Shown here: positions 14,971-23,976 of the stretch, one piece after another
How positions within the stretch are numbered: position 1 is the stretch's first letter
Layout of the letters: each line of letters begins with the position of its first letter
Assembly (NCBI GenBank): GCA_009885805.1
Contig: VFJZ01000025.1
Location: forward strand, 1 to 55,922
DNA from: Actinomycetota bacterium
GTDB lineage: Bacteria; Actinomycetota; Thermoleophilia; Gaiellales; F1-60-MAGs149
Direction: 5' to 3'
Length of the DNA: 55,922 nt
Made by a program: the position numbers and the translations under genes
Notes under the pieces: generated by a model
Told to the model about the DNA's origin: nothing
Seen by the model: the letters and a program-made list of their open reading frames with translations, nothing else
The model's database searches: none

Positions 14971-17837
14971 TCCAGACGCTCGCCGAGCTCGAGCTCGCCA
15001 TCCCATTCACCCGCCGGCACATCGGGCCTTCCCCCGACGACCAGACGGCGATGCTGGCGCTCCTCGGCCACGCGAGCCTCGACGACCTCGCGGCGGCTGC
15101 CGTGCCGGAGTCGATCATCCTCTCCAAGCCGCTCGACGTGCCTGCCGCGCTGCCGGAGATCGACGTCCTCGGCGCGCTGCGGGAGATCGCCGACCGCAAC
15201 CGCGTGATGACGTCGATGATCGGGCTCGGCTACTACGGGACGCACACGCCGCAGGTCGTCCTGCGGAAGGTGCTCGAGAACCCGGCCTGGTACACGGCCT
15301 ACACGCCGTACCAGCCGGAGATCTCGCAGGGCCGGCTGGAGGCGCTCCTCAACTACCAGACGATGGTCGCCGACCTCACCGGGCTGCCCGTGGCGAACGC
15401 ATCGATGCTCGACGAGTCGACCGCCGCGGCAGAGGCGATGACCGTCGCGCGGCGCGTGTCGAAGGCATCGTCGATGCGGTTCGTCGTCGACGCGGACGCG
15501 CTGCCGCAGACGATCGCGGTGATCTCCACGCGCGCGGAGCCGCTCGGCATCGAGGTTGTCGTCGCCGACCTGTCCGCGGGACTGCCCGATGGCGACCTGT
15601 TCGGCGTCCTCGTCCAGTACCCGGGCGCGTCGGGGCGTGTCGCGGACCCGCGCGGCGTGATCGAGGCCGCGCACGAGCGGGGCGCCGTCGCCGCCGTGGC
15701 GGCCGATCTGCTCGCCCTCGTGCTCCTGCAGCCGCCGGGTGAGATGGGTGCTGACGTCGTCGTCGGCTCGTCGCAGCGCTTCGGCGTCCCGATCGGCTAC
15801 GGCGGTCCCCACGCCGGCTACATGGCCGTCCGGCAGGGCCTCGAGCGGGCGATGCCGGGCCGGCTCGTCGGCGTCTCGATCGACGCCGACGGCGCGCCTG
15901 CGCTGCGGCTCGCGTTGCAGACGCGCGAGCAGCACATCCGCCGCGAGAAGGCGACCTCGAACATCTGCACGGCGCAGGTCCTGCTCGCCGTGATGGCGTC
16001 GATGTACGCCGTCTACCACGGCCGCGAGGGGCTCGAGTTGATCGCCCGGCGCGTGCACCGGATGACCGCGATCCTCGCCGAGGGCCTGCGCCGCGGCGGC
16101 CTGACGGTGGTGCACGACCACTTCTTCGACACCATCCAGGTGCGGGTGCCGTTCCACGCCGACGCCGTGCTCGCGGCGGCGCGCCAGCGCGGCATCAACC
16201 TGCGCCGGGTCGACGCCGACACCGTCGGCATTTCCTGCGACGAGGTGACCGAGCGGCCGCAGATCGAGGGCGTCTGGGCCTCCTTCCGCGTGCACGCCTC
16301 GATCGACGAGCTGGACTTCTCCACGCACGACGCGCTGCCCTCCGCGCTCGTGCGGACGTCGCCGTTCCTGACGCACCCGGTGTTCTCCCAGTACCGGTCG
16401 GAGACGCAGCTGCTGCGCTACCTCCGCCGGCTCTCCGGGCGCGACGTCGCGCTCGACCGGTCGATGATCCCGCTCGGCTCCTGCACGATGAAGCTGAACG
16501 CGACGACCGAGATGCAGGCGGTGACGTGGCCGGAGTTCGCCTCGATCCATCCGTTCGCTCCGCTCGACCAGGCCGATGGCTACCTCACGCTGATCACCGA
16601 TCTCGAACGCTGGCTCGTCGCGATCACCGGCTACGACGCCGTCTCGCTGCAGCCGAACGCGGGGTCGCAGGGCGAACTGGCAGGCCTGCTCGCGATCCGC
16701 GGCTATCACCGCGCGAACGGCGATCACGACCGCGACGTCTGCCTGATTCCGTCGAGCGCCCACGGCACGAACGCTGCCAGCGCGGTGATGGCGGGTATGC
16801 GCGTCGTCGTCATCGCGACCGACGAGCACGGCAACGTCGACATGAACGATCTCGAGGCCCGCGTCGACGAGCACGCCGAGCAGTTGGCGGCGCTGATGAT
16901 CACCTACCCGTCGACGTTCGGCGTGTACGAGGAGACCGTCGGCGACATCTGCGAGATCGTCCACGCCGCCGGCGGCCAGGTGTACGTGGACGGCGCGAAC
17001 ATGAACGCCCTCGTTGGGCTCGCCCAGCCCGGCAAGTTCGGCGCGGACGTCTCGCACCTGAACCTGCACAAGACATTCTGCATTCCGCATGGCGGTGGCG
17101 GCCCCGGCATCGGGCCGGTCGCGGTGCGCGAGCACCTGCGGCCACACCTGCCGAACCATCCGCTGCAGCCGGCCGCAGGCCCTGCATCGGGCCCGGGGCC
17201 CGTGTCGGCGGCGCCGTGGGGGTCGGCCGGGATCCTGCCGATCCCGTGGGCCTACATCCGCCTGATGGGGCCGGAGGGGCTGCGCCAGGCAACGCAGGTG
17301 GCGATCCTCAACGCCAACTACATCGCGCGGCGCCTCGCCGAGCACTACCCGGTGCTCTACACGGGGCGCAATGACCTCGTCGCGCACGAGTGCATCCTCG
17401 ACCTGCGCCCGCTGACGAAGGAGACGGGGGTGACCGTCGAGGACGTCGCGAAGCGCCTGATCGACTTCGGCTTCCACGCGCCGACGATGAGCTTCCCGGT
17501 CGCCGGCACGCTGATGGTTGAGCCGACGGAGTCGGAGGATCTGGGAGAGATCGACCGCTTCTGCGATGCCATGATCCAGATCCGCCGCGAAATCGCCCGG
17601 GTCGAGGCGGGGGAGTGGTCGAAGGAGGACAACCCGCTCCTGAACGCCCCGCACACCGCGCAGATGCTCGTCGGCGACTGGCCGCACGCCTACACGCGCG
17701 AGGAGGCCTGCTACCCCGTCGCGTCGCTATGGCAGGCGAAGTACTGGTCGCCGGTGCGCCGTGTGGATGGGCCGTACGGCGACCGCCACCTGATGTGCAC
17801 GTGCCCGCCGATCGAGGTCCTCGCTGCGGCCGACTGA
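14967..17837 (+). CDS. gcvP: Glycine dehydrogenase (decarboxylating), full-length P-protein
   Basis: 956 aa, normal for the fused P-protein. Decarboxylates glycine with PLP and loads the aminomethyl group on lipoyl H-protein. The N-terminus has the standard FTRRHIGPS block, then [10 protein letters not shown] and [13 protein letters not shown]. The second half has [30 protein letters not shown] and [19 protein letters not shown] with the PLP Lys702. All key motifs are intact. It starts at GTG 14967, overlapping the PIN toxin stop. With the folate-domain dehydrogenase at 4959-7469 it would take methylated glycine through glycine to methylene-THF, CO2 and ammonia. The H, T and L proteins must be encoded elsewhere. 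Confidence 0.97.
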   Translation: MIQTLAELELAIPFTRRHIGPSPDDQTAMLALLGHASLDDLAAAAVPESIILSKPLDVPAALPEIDVLGALREIADRNRVMTSMIGLGYYGTHTPQVVLRKVLENPAWYTAYTPYQPEISQGRLEALLNYQTMVADLTGLPVANASMLDESTAAAEAMTVARRVSKASSMRFVVDADALPQTIAVISTRAEPLGIEVVVADLSAGLPDGDLFGVLVQYPGASGRVADPRGVIEAAHERGAVAAVAADLLALVLLQPPGEMGADVVVGSSQRFGVPIGYGGPHAGYMAVRQGLERAMPGRLVGVSIDADGAPALRLALQTREQHIRREKATSNICTAQVLLAVMASMYAVYHGREGLELIARRVHRMTAILAEGLRRGGLTVVHDHFFDTIQVRVPFHADAVLAAARQRGINLRRVDADTVGISCDEVTERPQIEGVWASFRVHASIDELDFSTHDALPSALVRTSPFLTHPVFSQYRSETQLLRYLRRLSGRDVALDRSMIPLGSCTMKLNATTEMQAVTWPEFASIHPFAPLDQADGYLTLITDLERWLVAITGYDAVSLQPNAGSQGELAGLLAIRGYHRANGDHDRDVCLIPSSAHGTNAASAVMAGMRVVVIATDEHGNVDMNDLEARVDEHAEQLAALMITYPSTFGVYEETVGDICEIVHAAGGQVYVDGANMNALVGLAQPGKFGADVSHLNLHKTFCIPHGGGGPGIGPVAVREHLRPHLPNHPLQPAAGPASGPGPVSAAPWGSAGILPIPWAYIRLMGPEGLRQATQVAILNANYIARRLAEHYPVLYTGRNDLVAHECILDLRPLTKETGVTVEDVAKRLIDFGFHAPTMSFPVAGTLMVEPTESEDLGEIDRFCDAMIQIRREIARVEAGEWSKEDNPLLNAPHTAQMLVGDWPHAYTREEACYPVASLWQAKYWSPVRRVDGPYGDRHLMCTCPPIEVLAAAD

Positions 17838-17863
17838 TTCTCGACCCGGCGGCGAGCGGCGTG

Positions 17864-17891
17864 TAGCCTGCAGCCATCGCCACCCGAGGAG
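17864..17891 (+). promoter_or_regulatory. Putative promoter -10 and Shine-Dalgarno site of the aldehyde dehydrogenase
   Basis: TAGCCT (17864-17869) is a possible -10. CGAGGAG (near 17885-17891) is a good ribosome binding site about 9 bases before ATG 17901. This gene, unlike several neighbours, has a conventional leader. Confidence 0.4.
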
Positions 17892-17900
17892 CAGAGCCCG

Positions 17901-19391
17901 ATGAACCCCGCAATCGCCACTGACGTCCAGACGAAGAGCCTGATCGGCGGCACGTGGTTCGACGGTTCCGGCGAGCCGCTCGCGATGCGCTCGCACTGGG
18001 GCGACCGGACGTTGGCCGAGGTCGCCCGCTGCACGGCGGACGACGCGGCGCGCGCAATCGCCGTCGCGAAGGAGGCGCAGAAGACCTGGGGCGCGACGCC
18101 GCTCGTCGAGCGCGTCGAACTCCTGCGGCGGATGAACGCGCTGATCGTCGAGCGCGCCGAGGCGATCGCGCAGATGGAGACGCTCGAGACCGGCAAGACG
18201 ATCAACGAGACCCGCGAGGAGATCCTCGAGTACACCGCTCCGGCGTACCAGAAGGCCGCCGAGGAGGTCCTGCGGCACCGGGGGATGACGCTGCCGAGCA
18301 CGCAGGAGCGCTCCACGAACAAGCGCATCGTGCTGACGCACCGCCCGATCGGCGTCATCGCCGTGATCACGCCGTACAACTTCCCGACCGACATCGCCTC
18401 GATCGCGATCGCGCACGCGATCGCGTCCGGCAACACCGTCGTCTGGAAGCCCTCCGAGTACGCGGCGCTCTCCTGCGCGATGATCGCTGAGGTGTTCGCC
18501 GAGGCAGGCTTCCCGGACGGCGTCGTCAACATGCTGCAGGGCCTCGGTGACGTCGGCGAGGCGCTCGTCTCGCACCCGCAGACGGACGGCGTCTTCTTCA
18601 CCGGCTCGACGGCGACCGGGGAGAAGATCGCGCGCGCGGCCGGACTCAAGAAGCTGCTGCTCGAACTCGGCGGCGACGGGCCGCAACTCGTCCTGCCCGA
18701 CGCCGACCTCGACGCCGCCGTCGACGGAGCGGTGCTCGGCTGCTTCTACCTCGCGGGGCAGGTCTGCACCTCCACGGAGCGCATCCTCGTCCACGAGTCG
18801 GTCCACGACGCGTTCGTCGACAAGCTGCGTGTGCGGGTCGCCGCCGTGAAGATGGGCGACCCGACCGACCCGGCGACGGAGATGGGGCCGCTCTGCAACG
18901 CCAAGACGCTCGCCCGAGTCGTCGCGCACGTCGAGGACGCGCGGGCGAAGGGCGCTACCGTCGAGCACTTCGGCGAGCGGCACGGCCTGTTCTATCCGCC
19001 GACGCTGCTGACGGGTCTCACCCAGGACATGCAGATCGCGAAGGAGGAGACGTTCGGCCCGGTGGCCTGCGTCTACCGTGTCTCGTCCACGGACGAGGCG
19101 GTCGAGATCGCGAACTCGTCCGACCTCGCCCTCAACGCGTCGCTCTACACGAGTGACCTCGCGACGGCCTGGCGGGTCGGCGAGGCGCTCCACCACGGCA
19201 GCGTCAACATCAACGAGAGCACCAACTACTGGGATCAGCTGGCGCCGTTCGGCGGTGCGAAGAAGAGCGGCGTCGGCCGCGAACTCTCCCAGTGGTTCCT
19301 CGATGCGTTCACCGAGCCGAAGCTCCTCAATTTCGACCTCAACGACGGGCCGAAGGGCGACCGCCGCGTGATGCGCGCGACCGACGAGTAG
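17901..19391 (+). CDS. NAD(P)-dependent aldehyde dehydrogenase
   Basis: 496 aa, standard ALDH length. The Rossmann part shows PYNFPTDIASIAIAHAIASGN and FTGSTATGEKI. Catalytic residues are Glu255 (LLLELGGDGPQ) and nucleophile Cys289 (GQVCTSTERI). The ending EETFGPVACVY and the GGAKKSGVGRELS motif fit the succinate-semialdehyde/GapN-like branch. It lies 63 bases after gcvP with its own ribosome binding site, so it could be co-transcribed or separate. It could oxidise an aldehyde from amine catabolism, but the substrate is not readable from the sequence. Confidence 0.92.
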   Translation: MNPAIATDVQTKSLIGGTWFDGSGEPLAMRSHWGDRTLAEVARCTADDAARAIAVAKEAQKTWGATPLVERVELLRRMNALIVERAEAIAQMETLETGKTINETREEILEYTAPAYQKAAEEVLRHRGMTLPSTQERSTNKRIVLTHRPIGVIAVITPYNFPTDIASIAIAHAIASGNTVVWKPSEYAALSCAMIAEVFAEAGFPDGVVNMLQGLGDVGEALVSHPQTDGVFFTGSTATGEKIARAAGLKKLLLELGGDGPQLVLPDADLDAAVDGAVLGCFYLAGQVCTSTERILVHESVHDAFVDKLRVRVAAVKMGDPTDPATEMGPLCNAKTLARVVAHVEDARAKGATVEHFGERHGLFYPPTLLTGLTQDMQIAKEETFGPVACVYRVSSTDEAVEIANSSDLALNASLYTSDLATAWRVGEALHHGSVNINESTNYWDQLAPFGGAKKSGVGRELSQWFLDAFTEPKLLNFDLNDGPKGDRRVMRATDE

Positions 19392-19464
19392 CCGACCGAC
19401 GTCACACTGAGCCCCGTAGCGGCATCTCCCGGGCGTGATCGCGGTCCTGGCGAGCGCTGCATCC

Positions 19465-19509
19465 GCTGCCGTGAAAGAAAGGGATCAGATCCCAATCTTT
19501 CACGGCAGC
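19465..19509. repeat. Palindromic REP-like element, copy 1
   Basis: A 45-base near-perfect palindrome: outer arms GCTGCCGTGAAAGA / TCTTTCACGGCAGC, inner arms GGGATC / GATCCC around a single A. Its core is the same 33-base unit (GTGAAAGAAAGGGATCAGATCCC...TTTCAC) found twice at 29277-29342, differing near the right inner arm (AA instead of GT). It lies just upstream of the dead quinone reductase. Confidence 0.85.
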
Positions 19510-19519
19510 GCGACGTCTC

Positions 19520-19949
19520 CTCCGCGCCCTCCAGCGGCTGGCCGCACAGCCCGTCGGCCACTGTCGACGTGCTCGACTTGCAGCGGCACCACGACGGCTT
19601 CCGGGCGGCCGGCCTCCTCGTGCTCCTCCAGCCGCTGTGGTGGTTCTCCCTGCCGGCTATGGCGAACGGATACGTCGATCGCATCTTCGCGACGGCGTCG
19701 CCTACCACTACCCGGCCCACCCCGGCGTGGGCGGGCCCGCTCACGGGCAGGCGAGCACTCGCAGTCTTCACCTCGTCGTACGAGGAGGTGAAGTTCGGCG
19801 CCGAGGGCCTGGTCGGCCGCTCGGTGCCGGGATGACGGTGCTCGAACCGTTCATCGCGTACGGCGCGGATTCGGTGGACGCGCCCATCCGCGCCGGCTAC
19901 CTGGCGGCGCTTGGCGAGCGCCTCGTCAGCCTGCCGCCTGCCGGGCGAT
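19520..19949 (+). pseudogene. Dead NAD(P)H:quinone oxidoreductase (flavodoxin-like fold)
   Basis: The stretch LLVLLQPLWWFSLPAMANGYVDRIFA is the flavin-binding hallmark of the MdaB/NQO1 family, followed by GPLTGRRALAVFTSSYEE. The reading then shifts frame near 19830 into VLEPFIAYGADSVD...AGYLAALGERL, the normal C-terminus. The N-terminal third is missing or unreadable and no start codon fits. The 534-base span 19392-19925 holds only this relic and the palindromic repeat at 19465-19509. No other gene is supported there. Confidence 0.75.
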
Positions 19950-20876
19950 GAGACCGAGGAGGACGGTGACGATCCTCGCGGCGGTGAGGGCGGCGAGGCC
20001 GTTGGGGTCACGTTCCGCAACGAACTCGACGACGTTCGCGCCGGCGATGCGTCCGCGCCCGGCCGCACCCGCGATCAGCTCGACCGTCTGGGTGTAGGTG
20101 AGTCCGCCCGGCGCCGGGCCGATCACGGCCGGCATGACCGACGGGTCGAGGGCGTCCACGTCGAGCGCGACGAACACCTCGGCGCCGCGGGGGATCAGAT
20201 CGAGCACCGGACCGACGCCGTTGGCGTGCAAGTCGCGCGCCGTCACGAAGGTCACGCCGGCGGCAAGCGCGTCGGCGTGGTCGGAGGGCCGCGCCGAGCC
20301 GATCGCCCGTGCCCCGACCTGGATGATCTTCTCGACGTGGGGCATCGCCGCGGCGAGGCGCATCGTTGACGAGAGCCCGTAGCGCTCGCCCTGCACCTCC
20401 TCACGCCAGTCGATGTGCGCGTCGAGTTGCAGGATCGTCAGCGGCCGGCGACCCTCGTACGCGAGCAGCTGCGGATAGGGGACCGAGTCGTCGCCGCCGA
20501 GCGAGATCGGCACGACGCCGCGGTCGAGCAGCGCGCCGGTCGCGGCCCGGATCCGCTCGCGGTTGCCGGCCGCGTCGGCCTCGTCGATCGTGACGTCGCC
20601 GCAGTCGGTCGCCGTGACGACGCCGGCGGGGAAGATCGGCCCGCCGAGATCGAAGTCCATGTGCAGCAGGTTCGCGGAGTAGGGCGCCGCGCCCGCGCGG
20701 ATCGCCGCGGGGCCGCTCCGGCAGTAGGCGCCGACGGAGGCGTAGGGCGTCGCCGTCGTGGCGCCGAGGATCGCGGCGCTGCCGCTCGCCGTCTCGGGCG
20801 TCGCGGCGGGGAGGCCCATGAACGTGGAGCTGTCAACGGCGCCGAACAGCGCGCCGATCGCGGGGATCTGGCTCAT
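19926..20876 (-). CDS. Ureohydrolase (agmatinase/arginase superfamily)
   Basis: 316 aa from ATG 20876. Hydrolyses a guanidino group (agmatine, guanidinobutyrate or a relative) at a dinuclear Mn centre. The metal motifs are LQLDAHIDW (DAHxD intact) and ALDVDALDPS (DxDxxDP intact). The first motif reads SLGGDDSVPYP instead of the usual GGDHS, so the His ligand of one metal is replaced by Asp. The N-terminus GLPAAT...RSGPAAIR agrees with agmatinases. It is divergent from a cysteine hydrolase gene only 10 bases away. Since HutH is nearby, formimidoylglutamase (same superfamily) is an alternative, but the motifs look closer to agmatinase. Confidence 0.88.
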   Translation of the reverse strand: MSQIPAIGALFGAVDSSTFMGLPAATPETASGSAAILGATTATPYASVGAYCRSGPAAIRAGAAPYSANLLHMDFDLGGPIFPAGVVTATDCGDVTIDEADAAGNRERIRAATGALLDRGVVPISLGGDDSVPYPQLLAYEGRRPLTILQLDAHIDWREEVQGERYGLSSTMRLAAAMPHVEKIIQVGARAIGSARPSDHADALAAGVTFVTARDLHANGVGPVLDLIPRGAEVFVALDVDALDPSVMPAVIGPAPGGLTYTQTVELIAGAAGRGRIAGANVVEFVAERDPNGLAALTAARIVTVLLGLIARQAAG

Positions 20877-20886
20877 GTCGGGCAGA

Positions 20887-21471
20887 ATGACGCAGGTGAG
20901 CCGGCTCCTCGACCCAGCGGACTGCATCCTCGTCGTCATCGATGTCCAGCCGGTGTTCCTCGCCCGCGTCGATCCGGGCCTGCGGGACGGCCTGACCGAT
21001 CGGATCGCGTTCCTCGCGCTCAGCGCGCGCCACGCCGGTGTCCCCGTGCTTGCGACGGTCGAGTCGCCGGCGGACTGGGGCGGACTGCACGACGCCCTCG
21101 TCGGGCCGCTCTCCGGAGTGCCGGTGATCGACAAGGGCGTCTTCGGCCTCGCCGACGACTCGGGCGTGTGGCCGCTCGTCGAGGCATCCGGTCGGCGCAC
21201 CGCGGTGTTGACCGGGCTCGAGACGGACGTCTGCGTCGCGCAGTCCGCGCTCGGCCTGCTCGACCGCGGGCTCACGGTGGCGTGCGTCGTCGACGCCGTC
21301 GCCTCGCCCGGCACGGCCCACGCCTTCGGGCTCGAGCGGATGCGCGCGGCCGGCGTCCTCATGGTCGGCGCCAAGCAGGTGCACTACGAGTGGCTGCGGA
21401 CCGTCGCCGCTGCGCGCGCCTTCCGCGCAGCGAACCCCGATCTCGTCGAACCCCCCGGCGTCGTCCTGTAG
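20887..21471 (+). CDS. Isochorismatase-like cysteine hydrolase
   Basis: 194 aa. The catalytic triad of the nicotinamidase/isochorismatase/ureidoacrylate hydrolase family is visible: Asp19 (VVIDVQPVF), Lys83 (VIDKGVFGL) and Cys116 (TDVCVAQSA), with the preceding GLETDVC block typical of the family. I choose ATG 20887 (MTQVSRLL). A second in-frame ATG 12 bases upstream would overlap the opposing gene. It hydrolyses an amide or a vinyl ether. The pairing with a ureohydrolase suggests amide/ureide nitrogen salvage, but this is inference. It ends one base before the convergent LLM gene. Confidence 0.9.
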   Translation: MTQVSRLLDPADCILVVIDVQPVFLARVDPGLRDGLTDRIAFLALSARHAGVPVLATVESPADWGGLHDALVGPLSGVPVIDKGVFGLADDSGVWPLVEASGRRTAVLTGLETDVCVAQSALGLLDRGLTVACVVDAVASPGTAHAFGLERMRAAGVLMVGAKQVHYEWLRTVAAARAFRAANPDLVEPPGVVL

Positions 21472-21472
21472 C

Positions 21473-22345
21473 TCAGGCGAGGTGCGGCCGCACGTCGGCC
21501 GCGAACCATTCGACCGTCTCGTCGTCGGCGAGCAGCGCCAGCATCGTCACGCCGGCCGCGCGCAGGTCCGCGATCTCCGTGAGCGCAGCGTCGGCCCCAC
21601 CGGCGCGATCGACCACCTGCTCGCAGGCGAGCACCTCGAACGCGGCCGGGTCGCGGCCCGCCGCCTCGAGCTCGTCGCGGAAGCCGCGGAGCCAGGCGAT
21701 CTGGCCCGCGTGCGTCGGATCGTCGAGGGCGCCGAGGATCGTCGCCCAGCCGTCGGCGAGGCGGATCGCCCGGCGGCGCGCCGGCGGGGCGTGACCGCCG
21801 AGCAAGAGCGGGATCGGCCGCGTCGGCGCCGGGTTGAACCCTGACGGCGCCCAGGAGTAGGCCTCGCCGTCGAACGCGTTGGGCTCACCCGACCAGACCG
21901 CGCGGAGGGCCGCGACGTACTCGTCCATCCGCTGCCCACGTCGTTCGAACGGGACGCCGAGGGCGTCGAACTCCTCGCGCATCCAACCCGAGCCGAGGCC
22001 GCAGATGATCCGCCCGGGCGCGAACTGCTCGATCGTCGCCAGCGCCTTGCCGAGCACGATCGGATGGCGGTAGGGAGCGACCAGAACCTCCGTCCCGAAC
22101 GCGATCCGCTCCGTCGCGCCGGCGAGGACGCCGATCGCGCCGAGCGGGTCGAGGAACGGATCCGCGGCGGCCATCGGATACGTCTCCTCATAGGGGTAGT
22201 GCGAGGTCAGGGTGACCGGCGTCAGGACGTGGTCGAAGAACCACACCGAGTCGAGGCCGCAGCGCTCGGCGTGCCTGGCCTGCTGGAGGACTCTGGCGGC
22301 GTTGGCACCGGGGCCGGCGTGGTCGAGCTGGAGACCGATGTGCAT
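21473..22345 (-). CDS. LLM-class flavin (F420-type) oxidoreductase
   Basis: 290 aa, a luciferase-like TIM barrel. N-terminal HIGLQLDHAG, then HAERCGLDSVWFFDHV, the cofactor-side motif TEVLVAPYRHPIVLGKALATIEQ (seen as separate short blocks) and LGSGWMREEFDALGVPFERRG are the family fingerprints of F420-dependent members. The C-terminal third carries the insertion PIPLLLGGH. Redox substrate unknown. It lies 9 bases downstream of the hutH stop on the same strand, and TAGTTT 6 bases before its ATG could be a leaderless -10, so it may have its own transcript. Confidence 0.9.
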   Translation of the reverse strand: MHIGLQLDHAGPGANAARVLQQARHAERCGLDSVWFFDHVLTPVTLTSHYPYEETYPMAAADPFLDPLGAIGVLAGATERIAFGTEVLVAPYRHPIVLGKALATIEQFAPGRIICGLGSGWMREEFDALGVPFERRGQRMDEYVAALRAVWSGEPNAFDGEAYSWAPSGFNPAPTRPIPLLLGGHAPPARRRAIRLADGWATILGALDDPTHAGQIAWLRGFRDELEAAGRDPAAFEVLACEQVVDRAGGADAALTEIADLRAAGVTMLALLADDETVEWFAADVRPHLA

Positions 22346-22354
22346 GGGCCGAAA

Positions 22355-23875
22355 CTACTGCAGGTCGCCGGCCGCGGCGATGATGGCGCCCGACCGGACG
22401 AGGTCGGTGGCTGCGGCGAGTTCGGGTGCGAGGTGGCGGTCCGGGCCCGGGCCGGGCACCCGTTCACGCAGCGCTGCGAGCACGGCCCCGGTGCGGGACG
22501 CGGGCTGGAGCGGTGCCCGCAGATCGAGACCGCGGGCGGCGGCGACGAGCTCGACGGCGAGGATGGCCGCGAGGTTGTCAAGCGATCGCCGCAGCTTGCG
22601 CGCCGCGCCCCACGCCATCGAGACGTGATCCTCCTGCATGGCGCTCGTCGGCAGCGAGTCGACCGAGGCCGGTGCGGCCAGACGGCGATTCTCCGCCACC
22701 ATCGCCGCCTGCGTGTAGTGGGCGATCATGAGACCGCTGTTGACGCCCGCGTCCTCGGCCAGGAACGGCGGCAGGCCGTGGGAGCGCGTCCGGTCGAGCA
22801 GGCGGTCGGTGCGGCGCTCCGCGATCGCACCGACCTGGGCGACTGCGATTGCGAGCAGGTCGCACGCCAGCCCGAGTGGAGCGCCGTGGAAGTTGCCGCA
22901 CGACTCGACGCGGCCGTCGGGCAGGATCATCGGGTTGTCGATCGCCGACACCAACTCGATGCCAGCCACCCGGCGGGCGTAGTCGCGCGCGTCGCGCGCC
23001 GCGCCATTGACCTGCGGCGCGCAGCGCAGGGAGTAGGCGTCCTGCACGCGCGGGTCGCCCTCGCGATGGCTGGCGACGATCGCGGACCCCTCCAGCAGCA
23101 GGCGGAGGTTCGCGGCGGACGCCGCTTGCCCGGGGTGGGGCCGCAGCGCCTGCAGATCGGCACCGAAAGGCCGGTCGGTGCCGAGCAGCGCCTCGACCGA
23201 GAGTGCCGCCGACACGTCCGCGGTGGCGAGCAACACGTCGAGGTCGGCGAGTGCGAGGACGAGCATGCCGAGGATCCCGTCCGTGCCGTTGATCAGCGCC
23301 AGGCCCTCCTTGGCGGTCAGCGTCAGCGGCTCGATCCCTGCGTCGGAAAGGGCGTCCGCTGCCGGGCGACGTTGCCCGCCAACGTCGACCTCGCCCTCGC
23401 CGAGCAGCGCGAGCGCGCAGTGCGCGAGCGGTGCGAGGTCGCCGCTCGCGCCGAGTGAGCCGTGCTCCGGCACCACCGGCGTGATGCCGGCGGCGAGCAG
23501 GGCGAGCATCGTCTCGGCAACGACGGGCCGGGCGCCGGACCGCCCGAGTGCCAGCGAGCGGGCACGCAGCAGCAGCATCGCGCGGACGACCTCGCGTTCC
23601 ACGGGCGCACCCATGCCGGCCGCGTGTGAGCGGACGAGGGCGCGCTGCAGCTCCTCGCGCCTGGCGGCCGGAATCGAGGTCGACGCGAGCGAGCCGAAGC
23701 CGGTCGAGACACCGTAGACGGGCTGTTCCGATGCGGCCAGGCGGGCGACGATTGCAGCGCTGGCGGACATCGCGTCGCGAGCCCCTTCACCGAGGGTGAC
23801 CGAGGCGTCGCGGCGCGCCACCGCCACCACGGCGGCCTCGTCGAGGCCGTGCTCGCTGAGGACGATTTCGGTCAC
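22355..23875 (-). CDS. hutH: Histidine ammonia-lyase (HAL/PAL family)
   Basis: 506 aa from GTG 23875. Eliminates ammonia from L-histidine to give urocanate using the self-formed MIO cofactor. The MIO triad Ala143-Ser144-Gly145 lies in GSLGASGDLAPLAH. The catalytic Tyr54 is in QPVYGVSTGFG. The C-terminal part has the family blocks QVNGAARDARDY (as RCAPQVNG), NFHGAPLG and SAMQEDHVSM. No hutU, hutI or hutG follows, so the rest of the pathway is elsewhere or the enzyme serves another purpose. It is divergent from an amino-acid permease, which fits amino-acid uptake and deamination. Confidence 0.93.
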   Translation of the reverse strand: MTEIVLSEHGLDEAAVVAVARRDASVTLGEGARDAMSASAAIVARLAASEQPVYGVSTGFGSLASTSIPAARREELQRALVRSHAAGMGAPVEREVVRAMLLLRARSLALGRSGARPVVAETMLALLAAGITPVVPEHGSLGASGDLAPLAHCALALLGEGEVDVGGQRRPAADALSDAGIEPLTLTAKEGLALINGTDGILGMLVLALADLDVLLATADVSAALSVEALLGTDRPFGADLQALRPHPGQAASAANLRLLLEGSAIVASHREGDPRVQDAYSLRCAPQVNGAARDARDYARRVAGIELVSAIDNPMILPDGRVESCGNFHGAPLGLACDLLAIAVAQVGAIAERRTDRLLDRTRSHGLPPFLAEDAGVNSGLMIAHYTQAAMVAENRRLAAPASVDSLPTSAMQEDHVSMAWGAARKLRRSLDNLAAILAVELVAAARGLDLRAPLQPASRTGAVLAALRERVPGPGPDRHLAPELAAATDLVRSGAIIAAAGDLQ

Positions 23876-23883
23876 GGCGGCAG

Positions 23884-23889
23884 AGGATA
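23884..23889 (-). promoter_or_regulatory. -10 hexamer, leaderless start of hutH
   Basis: On the minus strand TATCCT ends 8 bases before the GTG at 23875, with no Shine-Dalgarno sequence in between. Confidence 0.45.
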
Positions 23890-23976
23890 GGTGAGGATCC
23901 TGGATCCGCGCCCTTGACCGGAGGGGGGGAGACGTGGCACGATCGGCCCCGAAACTCTCAGGGAGGGAGAATCTGC

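Noticed and set aside
17161-17215. GC-rich palindromic stretch inside gcvP
   Set aside because: It encodes a Gly/Pro/Ala loop ([15 protein letters not shown]) that is normal in actinobacterial P-proteins.
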